From Jeotgalicoccus coquinae (GTDB taxonomy: Bacteria > Bacillota > Bacilli > Staphylococcales > Salinicoccaceae), in assembly GCF_014207425.1 (NCBI RefSeq), contig NZ_JACHFF010000001.1, positions 62,001-126,000 on the forward strand: a stretch of 64,000 nucleotides of DNA. Direction: 5' to 3'. Under the pieces are notes generated by a model. The model was not told the DNA's origin and ran no database searches. It worked only from the letters and a program-made list of their open reading frames with translations. The translations under genes were made by a program, and so were the position numbers. Of this stretch, positions 36,768-45,132 are shown piece after piece. Within the stretch, counting starts at the first letter, position 1; the number at the start of each line of letters is the position of its first letter.

Positions 36768-38333
36768 ATGAAACTGAATTTAAACTTAAAATACGCTGTA
36801 TTATACAGTATAATCGCGATAATCAGCGTTGTATTTTATATAGCATTCGGCCATCATCTGTCCCGTATACTGGAAAGCATCGTGATGAATACCGGCCTGG
36901 AAATTTCAGAGCCGCTCATATACATGAGCGCGTTTTTTGTGCTGTTTATACTGACGGATAAGCTCTACAATTTATTTACAGGAACAATTGCGAACAAATC
37001 GATTGAGCAGAAAGCCAATCAGCTGATTGACAGCATCGATGTAAAAACACAGCGTGAATCGGAAAGAATGATTAATGCGCTGCTTGTGCATCTGGAAGCA
37101 TACCGTCCGTATGAAACATCATTTGTGCCGACAATTATTAAAACGGCTGTTAAAGTCACGCTCATTATAGCGTCCTTATTCTTTATAGACGGTTTTGCCG
37201 CATCAATACTGCTGTTTACAGCACCGTTTATACCGCTGTATTACGTGCTGGTCGGACTGCAGACACAGGAAGAATCGGTGAAACAGGCAACGCGATTTGA
37301 TAATATCGGGACGTTATTTTTAAACCTGATCCGCGGCAAGGACACGGTTAAAAATACGAACTCGAAAGAGACGGTTATTAAAAGACTGGAAGCGGACAAC
37401 AAAGGTTTCGTTAAAGAGACAATGCACATTTTAAAATATGCATTTCAGTCGACGATGATGCTCGAGTTTATAACGATACTGGGTATCGGACTTGTCGCAC
37501 TGGAAGTGGCGCTGCGCATTATTATATTCCAGAATATCTCGTTCTATACTGCATTTTTCGTGCTGCTTCTGGCACCGGAGTTTTACAATGCGTTAAAAGT
37601 ACTCGGTACGGAATTCCATAACGGCAAGCTCGCGATGGGGAGTTTCGAAAAAGCAGAGAAGATTATAAATAAACCGAAGATGAATACATCATACAGAGGC
37701 AAAACAGAAAGCTTTGCCGCCGAGGCGGAAAGCCTCTCTGTCGGCCACGGAGATAAAATACTCTTAAATAACTCGGACTTTACGTTCAGTAAAACAGGCC
37801 TGACAGCTATTACAGGTGAGTCGGGTGCAGGGAAGACGACACTGCTCCGCACATTGCTCGGTCTGCACGAACCGGTATCAGGACAATTAAATGTACTGAC
37901 GAAAGATATCGGCTATGTATCGGATCAGGTGTATTTCTCGGATACGACGATTTACGATTATGTCTCTGCAAATAATCATTCAGAAGATGAAGTACACGGC
38001 ATCTTAAACAAACTGAAGCTGTCAGCAAGTATCGACAATCTTGAACAGGGCATTTACACACCGATCGTGAACCATGATATTCCGTTATCGGGCGGGGAAA
38101 TCGTCCGTCTTAAGATGGCGAGAGTATTAATAAATAAACCTGAGATTATTATTATGGATGAACCGACAGAATTCCTCGATGCCGAAACAGAGCAGCTGGT
38201 TATGAAGTATCTCACTGAATTAAAAGAAACATCTGCAATTATTGCAGTCATTCACCGCCGTCAGCTGCTGTCAATAGCAGACAGCCACTATGTGCTGGAT
38301 AACGGCGAACTGAAAAGAGGTGACGCGGTATGA
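36768..38333 (+). CDS. CydD-like ABC transporter (membrane + ATPase)
   Basis: About 521 residues: six-helix ABC1 membrane domain, then an ATPase with Walker A 'GESGAGKTT', signature 'LSGGEIVRLKMAR' and Walker B 'IIIMDEPTEFLD'. The pair with the next gene fits CydDC, the exporter of cysteine/glutathione needed for cytochrome bd assembly, but no cydAB is in the window. ATG 36768 follows AAGGTGAG; a GTG at 36750 would lie in the moaA terminator. The stop overlaps the partner gene by four bases. Confidence 0.75.
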   Translation: MKLNLNLKYAVLYSIIAIISVVFYIAFGHHLSRILESIVMNTGLEISEPLIYMSAFFVLFILTDKLYNLFTGTIANKSIEQKANQLIDSIDVKTQRESERMINALLVHLEAYRPYETSFVPTIIKTAVKVTLIIASLFFIDGFAASILLFTAPFIPLYYVLVGLQTQEESVKQATRFDNIGTLFLNLIRGKDTVKNTNSKETVIKRLEADNKGFVKETMHILKYAFQSTMMLEFITILGIGLVALEVALRIIIFQNISFYTAFFVLLLAPEFYNALKVLGTEFHNGKLAMGSFEKAEKIINKPKMNTSYRGKTESFAAEAESLSVGHGDKILLNNSDFTFSKTGLTAITGESGAGKTTLLRTLLGLHEPVSGQLNVLTKDIGYVSDQVYFSDTTIYDYVSANNHSEDEVHGILNKLKLSASIDNLEQGIYTPIVNHDIPLSGGEIVRLKMARVLINKPEIIIMDEPTEFLDAETEQLVMKYLTELKETSAIIAVIHRRQLLSIADSHYVLDNGELKRGDAV

Positions 38334-39877
38334 TGTATTTAAAAGGTGAAAAGATGCATATTTTCTACAGTATCGTCCTTGGTATTATCGGCGGACTGGT
38401 CGGTGTGGCGATTTTCGGTTTAAGCGGTTATATGATCAGCTTAAGTTTCTTTGAACCGCCGTTCTTCCTTATTATTTTAATTATCGCGATGATTAAAATG
38501 TTCGGGCTGACGAAAGGTACAGCGAAGTATATGGAAAGACTGTTAAGCCATGATGCAACGTTCAAGATGATTGGAAGATTAAGAGCATCGTACTTCAAAC
38601 AGTCGGTAAACAGTGCTGAAGACACGCACAGCGTACGCTACATTCAAAAGCTGACGAGCTACTTTGATGATATTGAAGATTACTACATCCGGATTATTTA
38701 TCCGTATATTGTTGCGGTCTTTATCTCGTTAATACTGACAGTGTTATCATTGTTAATCGACCCGAAACTGCTCTTTATACTGCTCGCATCCGTATTAGTT
38801 ATGCTTCTCCTGATGCCGCTTGTTATCAGCAGCATTTCAGGTAAGCTGTACGATGAGAGAAACAGTGCTGAAGATACGCTGTTTACACAGCTGTATCATT
38901 ACATTCATGACTTTACGAATCTGTTTGTCGTTAAAGAAGATACAAAAGTTAATCAAAATATTAAAAAAACCTATAAAAAGATTACTAAAAATGAAAACAA
39001 AGAAGCGGCGCTCGATGCAGTGATTGATACTGTCAGTCTGCTGATCCAGCTGGGTGTCATTATTTTAATCATTGTACTGTTCAGCGGAGACTATCCATTA
39101 TTAATTCCGATGCTTATTTTACTGTTAATGAGTTTCTTTGAGCTGGCGATCCCGGTTATTAAGCCGGCAAGTAAATACAAAGCAGTTAAAGCACGTGTTG
39201 AAGCAGTCAGCGATACCGGGGAGTCAGTAACAGAAGATAAACATCAGTCGCTGACTCTGTCGAACATGACATTCCGCTACCCGTCAACGAAGCGCGATGT
39301 ACTGACCAATATAAATATCGATATTAAACCCGGTGAGAAACATGCGTTGATCGGGAGCAGCGGCTCAGGTAAAACGACACTGCTCAATCAGCTGATTAAA
39401 CAGTCGGATGCAGGAATTATGCCGCAGCATCTGGATTTTTACAATGCGACAGTGGAAGAGAATATTACGATGTTTAATCATTTTGAATCAGAGGAAAGTG
39501 AAATGAAGAATCTGCTTGAACAATTCGAGCTGGATCACTTTAATCCTGAAGACTATATTACGTCGGCAGAGTATCTGTCACTCGGTGAGAAAAAAAGAAT
39601 GCATCTGATCCGTATGTATATCGAAAACAAAAATATATGGATACTGGATGAACCGACAGCGAGTTTAAATACGCGCCTGAGAGGTAAAATCTGGGAAGAA
39701 ATATTCAAAAAAGATACAGTCATTGCAGCAACGCATGATCTCAGTCATCTGGAACAGTTTGACTATGTGCACTACCTTGAAAACGGCACGATAACTGAAA
39801 GCAGCAGTGTTACAAATGCACTGCAGCAGGACGGACCGGTTAAAGAAGCATATAAACGGTACAGGGACGCATTGTAA
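38330..39877 (+). CDS. CydC-like ABC transporter (membrane + ATPase)
   Basis: 515 residues: six membrane helices, then an ATPase domain with Walker A 'GSSGSGKTT', a variant signature 'LSLGEKKRMHLIRM' (Gly-Gly replaced by Leu-Gly) and Walker B 'IWILDEPTASL'. The region between Walker A and the Q-loop is shortened. It probably forms a heterodimer with the preceding protein, with one degenerate ATP site. Overlap ATGA with that gene implies coupled translation. Confidence 0.75.
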   Translation: MMYLKGEKMHIFYSIVLGIIGGLVGVAIFGLSGYMISLSFFEPPFFLIILIIAMIKMFGLTKGTAKYMERLLSHDATFKMIGRLRASYFKQSVNSAEDTHSVRYIQKLTSYFDDIEDYYIRIIYPYIVAVFISLILTVLSLLIDPKLLFILLASVLVMLLLMPLVISSISGKLYDERNSAEDTLFTQLYHYIHDFTNLFVVKEDTKVNQNIKKTYKKITKNENKEAALDAVIDTVSLLIQLGVIILIIVLFSGDYPLLIPMLILLLMSFFELAIPVIKPASKYKAVKARVEAVSDTGESVTEDKHQSLTLSNMTFRYPSTKRDVLTNINIDIKPGEKHALIGSSGSGKTTLLNQLIKQSDAGIMPQHLDFYNATVEENITMFNHFESEESEMKNLLEQFELDHFNPEDYITSAEYLSLGEKKRMHLIRMYIENKNIWILDEPTASLNTRLRGKIWEEIFKKDTVIAATHDLSHLEQFDYVHYLENGTITESSSVTNALQQDGPVKEAYKRYRDAL

Positions 39878-39902
39878 AGATATCTTTAACATAGGGATAA
39901 CC

Positions 39903-39932
39903 TTATGAAAACGGATTAATTTATGATATAAT
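39903..39932 (+). promoter_or_regulatory. Promoter upstream of the CNNM gene leader
   Basis: TATAAT at 39927-39932 with a weak -35 region (TTATGA at 39903). The transcript would have a leader of about 160 bases. Confidence 0.45.
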
Positions 39933-39937
39933 GTTCT

Positions 39938-40100
39938 TAATTTAACAAAATTAGTGGAGGTGACGGCTGTTGGGAAGGTGTATCTGAAAAGAACTGCAGA
40001 GAATACTCTGTTAAATAATATAAATAAAAATCTATTTCATGAACAAACGACCCAGGCGGTCACAAATTATCGGAGGTGAACCCCGTAGGAGGGGGAAAGA
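39938..40100 (+). other. Long leader with possible upstream ORF
   Basis: The stretch between promoter and the CNNM gene contains GGAGG at 39956-39960, an open frame (GTG 39954 to TGA 40077, about 41 codons) and, near its end, GGAGGTG followed by GGAGGGGG before the real start. Partial complementarity exists between 'gacggctgttggg' and 'cccaggcggtc'. A metal-sensing leader would fit a CNNM transporter, but I do not recognise any known riboswitch consensus. Confidence 0.35.
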
Positions 40101-41459
40101 TTGGATATATCCACTATAACTAATTTATTACTATTTATATTATTAATTGTACTTACAATGCTGTTTGTAGGTTCAGAATTTGCATTTGTTAAAGCGCGCA
40201 TGTCGAGAATTCACGCATTGGTTGAACAGGGAGATAAGAAAGCAATACGTGTAGAGAAAATGATTAACAACCTGGACTATTATTTATCTGCCTGTCAGCT
40301 GGGTATTACAGTTACAGCGCTGGGCTTAGGTTGGATCGGGGAATCTACGTTCGAAGTAATCTTACACCCGCTGTTTAACCTGATCGGTATTCCTGAATCA
40401 ATGTCAACTGTTGCAACAGTGGCAGCAGCATTTATTATTGTAACGTTCATTCACGTAGTTGTTGGTGAACTTGCACCTAAGACAGTTGCGATTCAGTATG
40501 CAGAAAAAATGTCAATGGCATTAAGCGGTCCGTTATATTTCTTCGGTGTCGTTTTAAAACCATTTATCTGGACAATGAACGGTGCAGCAAGAGGACTTGT
40601 ACGTTTAGTCGGTATTAAAGAAATGCCGACAGAACAGGCACACTCGGAAGAAGAGCTTAAAGTGATTATGACTGAAAGTTACCAGAGCGGTGAAATTAAC
40701 CAGACAGAACTTGCTTACATGCAGAATATATTCTCATTTGATGAACGTACGGCGAAAGACGTTATGGTGCCGCGTACACAAATGATTACACTGGAAGAAC
40801 CGGTAACGGTTGAACAGGTTATTGAAACAATTAAAGAGTACAACTATACAAGATATCCTGTGACTGAAAGCAATGGAGACAAAGATAACATTATCGGCTT
40901 CATTAACGTCAGAGAATATTTAACAAATCACGTATCGGATGAACATGTCGCTGCAGGCGATTATATACATGAACTTCCGGTGATTACAGAATCATCACGC
41001 ATCAGTGACGCGTTAGTTAAGATGCAGAGAGAAAGTGTGCATATCGCGTTAATCATTGATGAATACGGCGGAACTGCCGGGATGATTACAATGGAAGATA
41101 TACTTGAAGAAATCGTCGGGGAAATCCGTGACGAGTTCGATGAAAATGAAGAACTGGATATGGTTAAAGTCGACGAGAATATTTACCACATCAGCGGAAG
41201 AGTGCTGCTTGATGATCTGGAAGACGACTTTAAAATTGCCTTTAATGAAAGCGAAGATATCGATACGATCGGCGGATGGATGCAGAGCATTAATACTGAC
41301 ATCGAAGAAGGCGAATATATCGATACGGAATTTGACCGCTGGCAGGTGCTGGAAGTTGAAAACCACTCGATTAAACAGGTTGCATATCTAAAAGAATACA
41401 ACAAAGTATCTGATGAAACAGAACTTGAAGAAGACGCTGAATCAGAAGACGAAAAATAA
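40101..41459 (+). CDS. Hemolysin family CNNM/CBS/CorC membrane protein
   Basis: 452 residues: an N-terminal CNNM domain with about four helices ('FVGSEFAFVKARMSRI', 'VVGELAPKTVAIQYAEKM'), two CBS domains (around 'VMVPRTQMITLEE' and 'ITESSRISDALVKM', with 'EDILEEIVGEI'), and a C-terminal CorC/HlyC domain. Relatives (MpfA, YrkA type) take part in magnesium export or tolerance. The start is TTG 40101 behind GGAGGGGG. An acidic tail closes the protein. Single gene with terminator. Confidence 0.85.
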   Translation: MDISTITNLLLFILLIVLTMLFVGSEFAFVKARMSRIHALVEQGDKKAIRVEKMINNLDYYLSACQLGITVTALGLGWIGESTFEVILHPLFNLIGIPESMSTVATVAAAFIIVTFIHVVVGELAPKTVAIQYAEKMSMALSGPLYFFGVVLKPFIWTMNGAARGLVRLVGIKEMPTEQAHSEEELKVIMTESYQSGEINQTELAYMQNIFSFDERTAKDVMVPRTQMITLEEPVTVEQVIETIKEYNYTRYPVTESNGDKDNIIGFINVREYLTNHVSDEHVAAGDYIHELPVITESSRISDALVKMQRESVHIALIIDEYGGTAGMITMEDILEEIVGEIRDEFDENEELDMVKVDENIYHISGRVLLDDLEDDFKIAFNESEDIDTIGGWMQSINTDIEEGEYIDTEFDRWQVLEVENHSIKQVAYLKEYNKVSDETELEEDAESEDEK

Positions 41460-41471
41460 TATTTAATTAGC

Positions 41472-41500
41472 AATCGGGACAGAGATGTCCCGATTTTTTT
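41472..41500 (+). terminator. Terminator after the CNNM gene
   Basis: ATCGGGACA/TGTCCCGAT stem with T7 tail. Confidence 0.92.
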
Positions 41501-41547
41501 GTTTCTGATTATGGTAAAATAAAATTAAATACAAGGGGAGTGTGCCG

Positions 41548-41841
41548 GTGGAAAATTTTATTGGATTAATCGCTGTGCTGCTTAGTTTGGGAATACCGCT
41601 GTATGCTATTTACAGAGGGTATAATCAGAGTGACGACAAGATAGAAACAAAGAAATTATACGAACAGAGAAGACTGGAAGAAATTAAACAGGAGAACTAC
41701 CTGCTTGAAAATGAATCGATGCGTATTGAACTGGATAAAATCAAAAAAGAAAATGCGAAGAAACAACAAGCATTGGAGAATAAAGAAGAACGACGCTGGC
41801 TGATTGAAGAGAGTGAAGAAGAGAAAGACAGAGCTGAATAA
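41548..41841 (+). CDS. Small membrane-anchored coiled-coil protein (paralogue 1)
   Basis: 97 residues from GTG 41548 (GGGGAG seven bases upstream). One N-terminal helix (FIGLIAVLLSLGIPLYAIY), then 'RGYNQSDDK' and a long charged coiled coil containing 'QENYLLENE' and 'RRWLIEESEEE'. It is a clear paralogue of the next gene, sharing 'GYNQSD.K' and 'RRWLIE'. It would be a membrane protein with a cytoplasmic helical rod. Function unknown. Confidence 0.65.
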   Translation: MENFIGLIAVLLSLGIPLYAIYRGYNQSDDKIETKKLYEQRRLEEIKQENYLLENESMRIELDKIKKENAKKQQALENKEERRWLIEESEEEKDRAE

Positions 41842-41912
41842 GGCTTTGTCTTTTTTAATCAGCAAGAGCATCGTATGTTAAACTGTAACTAAGAAAAATC
41901 GGGGGGAATGAC

Positions 41913-42230
41913 ATGGGCGTATTTGAATTTATCTTTTTTACATCACTTGTACTGGTCGGTGGCGTCGTGAGTATTCCGTTATATGCAATGCGCCGGGGAT
42001 ATAACCAGAGCGACGAGAAACTTGAAATCAAAAAGATGATTGAGCAGCGTAAGCTTGAACAGGTTAAACAGGATAATTATCTGCTGGAAAATAAAGTGAT
42101 GGCACTTGAACTTGAAAAGGTTAAAAAAGAACGTGAATTGCGGGAACAAAAAGCACTTGATGCCAAAGAGAACCGCCGCTGGCTGATTGAAGATAAGAAG
42201 GAAGAAGAGGAAGTTGAAAAGGGGATATAA
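41913..42230 (+). CDS. Small membrane-anchored coiled-coil protein (paralogue 2)
   Basis: 105 residues: N-terminal helix (EFIFFTSLVLVGGVVSIPLY), 'MRRGYNQSDEK', then a coiled coil with 'QDNYLLENK' and 'NRRWLIEDKKEEEE'. It has GGGGG before ATG 41913 and ends three bases before the dihydropyrimidinase gene, so the two may be co-transcribed. The tandem paralogues could form hetero-oligomers. No domain recognised. Confidence 0.65.
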   Translation: MGVFEFIFFTSLVLVGGVVSIPLYAMRRGYNQSDEKLEIKKMIEQRKLEQVKQDNYLLENKVMALELEKVKKERELREQKALDAKENRRWLIEDKKEEEEVEKGI

Positions 42231-42233
42231 TAC

Positions 42234-43619
42234 ATGAATACATTAATTAAAAATGGAATTATCGTAACGACAGATAATGAATATAAAGGCGATATTTTAA
42301 TCGAGGGGACTAAAATAGAAGCGGTCGGCAGAAACTTAAGAGTGGAAGCGGACAAAGTAATCGATGCAGAAGGTATGTACATTTTACCGGGTGGTGTGGA
42401 CCAGCATGCGCACTTTTCGTTTGAGTTTATGGGAGAGCGGACGAAAGGTTTTGAAACGACGAATGCAGCGGCACTTGGGGGCACAACTACGGTCATTGAG
42501 TTCGTAAACCAGGAACAGGGCAAAGGCCTTGTTGAAACTGTCGAAGGGTACCGTAAAGAGTGGGTTGAGGGTATCTCAATGGTGGACTACAGTTTCCACC
42601 CGGTAATTACTGACCCGACACCGGAAACGTTTAAGGATATTAAAAACCTGCCTGCAGCAGGTTATCCGACGGTGAAGTTGTTTATGGCGTATAAAGGGCA
42701 GTTCTTCCATTCGGATGATGAAGCGATAACGAATGCATTACTGGAAGCTAAAGAGGCGGGTGTAACTGTCATGGTTCATGCAGAGAATGCGGATCTGATT
42801 GAACTTATGCAGAAAAAAGCAATTGCGAATGGCGAGACGGATCCGTATTATCACGCATTAACACGTCCGCCGATTGTTGAAACGGAAGCAACGGAACGTG
42901 CGATTAACTTAGCGCGATTTGCAGAAGCACCGATTTATATCGTTCATGTAACGACTGAAGGTGCAGTAAATGCAATTAAGAAAGCGAAAGAAGAAGGACT
43001 GCCGGTATATGGTGAAACATGTACGCAGTATTTACTTTTCGATAAAGAATATCTTGCCAAAGAAGACTTCGAAGGCTCTAAATATGTATGTTCACCTGCA
43101 TTAAGAGATGTGGGTGACCAGGAGTATTTATGGAAATCGTTAAAAGACGGTTCGATTAATGCTGTAAGCTCTGACCACTGCGGATTTACGTTTGACCAGA
43201 AGAAGATGGGACTGGATGACTTCAGACTGATTCCGAACGGGACACCGGGACTTGAAAACCGCCTGCCGATGTTATGGACGTACGGGGTGGAAGCAGGGAG
43301 AATTACGAAATCAGAGTTGGTGGATTACTATTCGACGATGCCGGCTAAAAACAACGGCCTCGATCACAGAAAAGGATACATCGCGCCGGGATATGATGCG
43401 GATGTTGTGATTTATAATCCGGCTGTCGAGAAGAAAGTTACGGCAGAAGATAGCTTGAATGCACTGGACTATACAGTGTATGAAGGATTTGACCAGATTG
43501 GTGAATGTGATGCGGTGTTCTTAAGAGGAACGCAAGTGGTTAAAGACGGTAAATACGTTGGAGAAAAAGGCCAGGGTGCGTTTATTAAAGGGACAGCATT
43601 TGGTACTGCGTTTAGATAA
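42234..43619 (+). CDS. hydA: Dihydropyrimidinase / D-hydantoinase
   Basis: 461 residues of the amidohydrolase superfamily: 'GGVDQHAHFSFEFMG' (metal His pair), 'VKLFMAYKG' with the lysine expected to be carbamylated, 'VMVHAEN', 'IYIVHVTTEGA' and 'SSDHCGF' (metal Asp). It hydrolyses 5,6-dihydropyrimidines or hydantoins. Length and motif order match the family. AAAAGGGGA precedes ATG 42234. No dihydropyrimidine dehydrogenase or ureidopropionase is nearby, so the pathway partner is elsewhere or missing. Last ordinary chromosomal gene before the accessory region. Confidence 0.88.
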   Translation: MNTLIKNGIIVTTDNEYKGDILIEGTKIEAVGRNLRVEADKVIDAEGMYILPGGVDQHAHFSFEFMGERTKGFETTNAAALGGTTTVIEFVNQEQGKGLVETVEGYRKEWVEGISMVDYSFHPVITDPTPETFKDIKNLPAAGYPTVKLFMAYKGQFFHSDDEAITNALLEAKEAGVTVMVHAENADLIELMQKKAIANGETDPYYHALTRPPIVETEATERAINLARFAEAPIYIVHVTTEGAVNAIKKAKEEGLPVYGETCTQYLLFDKEYLAKEDFEGSKYVCSPALRDVGDQEYLWKSLKDGSINAVSSDHCGFTFDQKKMGLDDFRLIPNGTPGLENRLPMLWTYGVEAGRITKSELVDYYSTMPAKNNGLDHRKGYIAPGYDADVVIYNPAVEKKVTAEDSLNALDYTVYEGFDQIGECDAVFLRGTQVVKDGKYVGEKGQGAFIKGTAFGTAFR

Positions 43620-43624
43620 ATTAT

Positions 43625-43662
43625 AAAAAAATAATGTCCCTCAAGGGGACATTATTTTTTTA
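43625..43662 (+). terminator. Terminator after dihydropyrimidinase
   Basis: AATAATGTCCCC-type stem (AATAATGTCCC/GGGACATTATT) with A and T runs on both sides, possibly bidirectional. Confidence 0.9.
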
Positions 43663-43809
43663 TGGAAAACTGTCTTTTAAGAATCTAATACAATATAGAA
43701 ACACGAGAATACGCAACTATCATGAAACCATCCGTTTTATCTAATGCTTATTTAACACCCTAATCATACATCAAATAATGAGGATTATCAGCAAACACTA
43801 TCTGTGTGA

Positions 43810-43908
43810 TAAGGGTCTACCCTAAAAAACAAAATTTAATAGAAAGAAGCACATCTATAAATTGTTTAACCAGAAGATTAATTTTCTTTTTATAAATGAA
43901 AACGTTCA
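43810..43908 (+). repeat. Degraded direct repeat, left copy (res-like)
   Basis: From 'aagggtctaccctaa' to 'tataaatgaaaa', roughly 80% similar to 54187-54289 by eye. It lies just upstream of the resolvase remnant, where a serine resolvase normally has its roughly 100-bp res site, so a res-site origin is likely. 43663-43809 shows no gene. Confidence 0.65.
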
Positions 43909-43923
43909 TAAATTTATATGCAA

Positions 43924-44445
43924 AATATTGATCGTTCTTAAAAATCGATGTATTAAAAGAATATGGGTGTAATCGCATATTCTCAGAGAAATTCAGTGGA
44001 AGAAAGTATAGACGGACAGAGTTAGATAAGTTTTTAGATTACATGCGTGATGGTGACACACTTGTGATTACTGAGCTAGATGATTAGGTCGCACGACGAA
44101 ACAATTGATTGAGCTATCTCAACACCTTGAAAATGAAAAGATTGATTTTCAAATTATAGATGTGAATATTACAACTAAAGATGCGATGGGGGAAATGTAC
44201 TTTACTATGATGAGTGAATTTGCAGAACTATAAACAAACTTATTAAGTGAGCGACAAAGAAAGGTCTAGAGCCAGCACGTGACAGAGGATGATTATGTGG
44301 GCGACCTGGCATAACGGATCAAAAGAAAGGGATGATAATGTCGCTATATAAATAGTACAACTATTCAGATGAAGAAATCGCAAAGATGGTAGGTGTGTAT
44401 AGATTAACCATTTATAAAGTGATTAATGAGAGAAAAAGTGAGTGA
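43924..44445 (+). pseudogene. Serine resolvase remnant
   Basis: Several frames together read as a Tn552/Bin-type resolvase: 'KIDVLKEYGCNRIFSEKFSG', 'LDYMRDGDTLVITELD', then after a shift 'LIELSQHLENEKIDFQIIDV' and 'MGEMYFTMMSEFAEL', then 'LLSERQRK', 'GRPGITDQKKGMIMSLYK' and a C-terminal helix-turn-helix 'SDEEIAKMVGVYRLTIYKV'. At least two frameshifts and several stops (for example near 44085, 44231 and 44270) make it non-functional. The N-terminal catalytic Ser region is lost. It marks an old mobile element. Confidence 0.8.
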
Positions 44446-44497
44446 CATAAGGGCAATAAATATACTGAATTGTTTTGACAGGTATAGACTTTTTTTA

Positions 44498-44527
44498 TTT
44501 ACAAGTGAGTATTCGGAATGCTATAAT
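44498..44527 (+). promoter_or_regulatory. Promoter of the antitoxin RNA
   Basis: TTTACA, 18 bases, TATAAT, directed towards the toxin terminator, as expected for the antisense RNA of a par-type locus. Confidence 0.6.
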
Positions 44528-44533
44528 TTACTT

Positions 44534-44602
44534 AACAAATAAAGTTTCCACATGATGAAACACCGAATCCCCAATCTATGTCCGTAGATTGGGGATTTTT
44601 AA
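44534..44602 (+). ncRNA. Predicted Fst/par-type antitoxin RNA
   Basis: A short plus-strand transcript is expected from about 44534 to the terminator AATCCCCAATCTA/TAGATTGGGGATT (44566-44597). It carries CCACATGATG (44548-44557), the same 10 bases found at the toxin start (44715-44724). Its RNA can therefore pair with the toxin mRNA over the start codon, and through the shared terminator. This is the known layout of par/RNAII antitoxins. Exact ends are inferred. Confidence 0.65.
44566..44600. terminator. Shared terminator of toxin and antitoxin RNAs
   Basis: Perfect 13-bp stem AATCCCCAATCTA/TAGATTGGGGATT with a T tail on the plus strand. Convergent transcripts from both sides end here. Confidence 0.85.
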
Positions 44603-44624
44603 TGGTGTATTGGAAGTCATCTAG

Positions 44625-44720
44625 CTATTTTTTATCTCTATCTAACCAATAATTAAATAGAGCTATAATTACACCGACAATAATTGGTGCAATTATTAAA
44701 TCAAATAAAGTTAGCCACAT
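44625..44720 (-). CDS. Fst/PepA1-type type I toxin peptide
   Basis: 31 residues: 'MWLTLFDLIIAPIIVGVIIA' then 'LFNYWLDRDKK'. A single membrane helix with 'IIAPIIVG' and a charged C-terminus matches the Fst toxin family of Gram-positive plasmids and chromosomes. AGGAGG lies seven bases upstream of the ATG. It would damage the membrane when made without antitoxin. It lies 42 bases upstream of the IS3-type element's left end, so its own promoter region may have been altered by that insertion. Confidence 0.82.
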   Translation of the reverse strand: MWLTLFDLIIAPIIVGVIIALFNYWLDRDKK

Positions 44721-44818
44721 GATGTCACCTCCTTCCATGCTAATGAATCGTCTACACTTGATTGGACAACTCCTATGAGGGAGGTTATTGTTAAATCAAT
44801 GAAAGTAGGCGTTTTTTT

Positions 44819-45100
44819 ATGTCAAGAACGAGAAGAACATTTACCCCTGAATTTAAACTACAGATGGTCCGATTATTTGAAAATGGTAAATCAAAATCTG
44901 AAATTGTACGGGAGTATGATCTCACGGCTTCAGCTTTAGATAAATGGGTTAAAAATCATCAGAACACAGGTTCATTTAATCATATTGACAATTTATCTGA
45001 AGAAGAGCGCGAACTCAGAAGACTTCGCAAAGACATTCAACAGTTAAAAATGGAAAACGAGATTCTAAAGCAAGCAGCGCTGATCATGGGACGAAAATAG
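44819..45100 (+). CDS. IS3-family transposase OrfA
   Basis: 93 residues: 'RRTFTPEFKLQMVRLFENGK' helix-turn-helix and a leucine-zipper-like helix 'LRRLRKDIQQLKMENEILKQ'. It binds the IS ends. Near the stop, 'cgaaaatag' offers an A-run where a -1 shift would fuse it to OrfB, giving '..KIEVIRKNAHKYSVSAM'. Confidence 0.9.
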   Translation: MSRTRRTFTPEFKLQMVRLFENGKSKSEIVREYDLTASALDKWVKNHQNTGSFNHIDNLSEEERELRRLRKDIQQLKMENEILKQAALIMGRK

Positions 45101-45132
45101 AAGTCATTCGTAAGAATGCACACAAATATTCA

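Noticed and set aside
39938-40100. M-box or other known magnesium riboswitch
   Set aside because: The conserved M-box core (GGUGAGGCUCC-type) is absent, so only an unclassified leader is reported.
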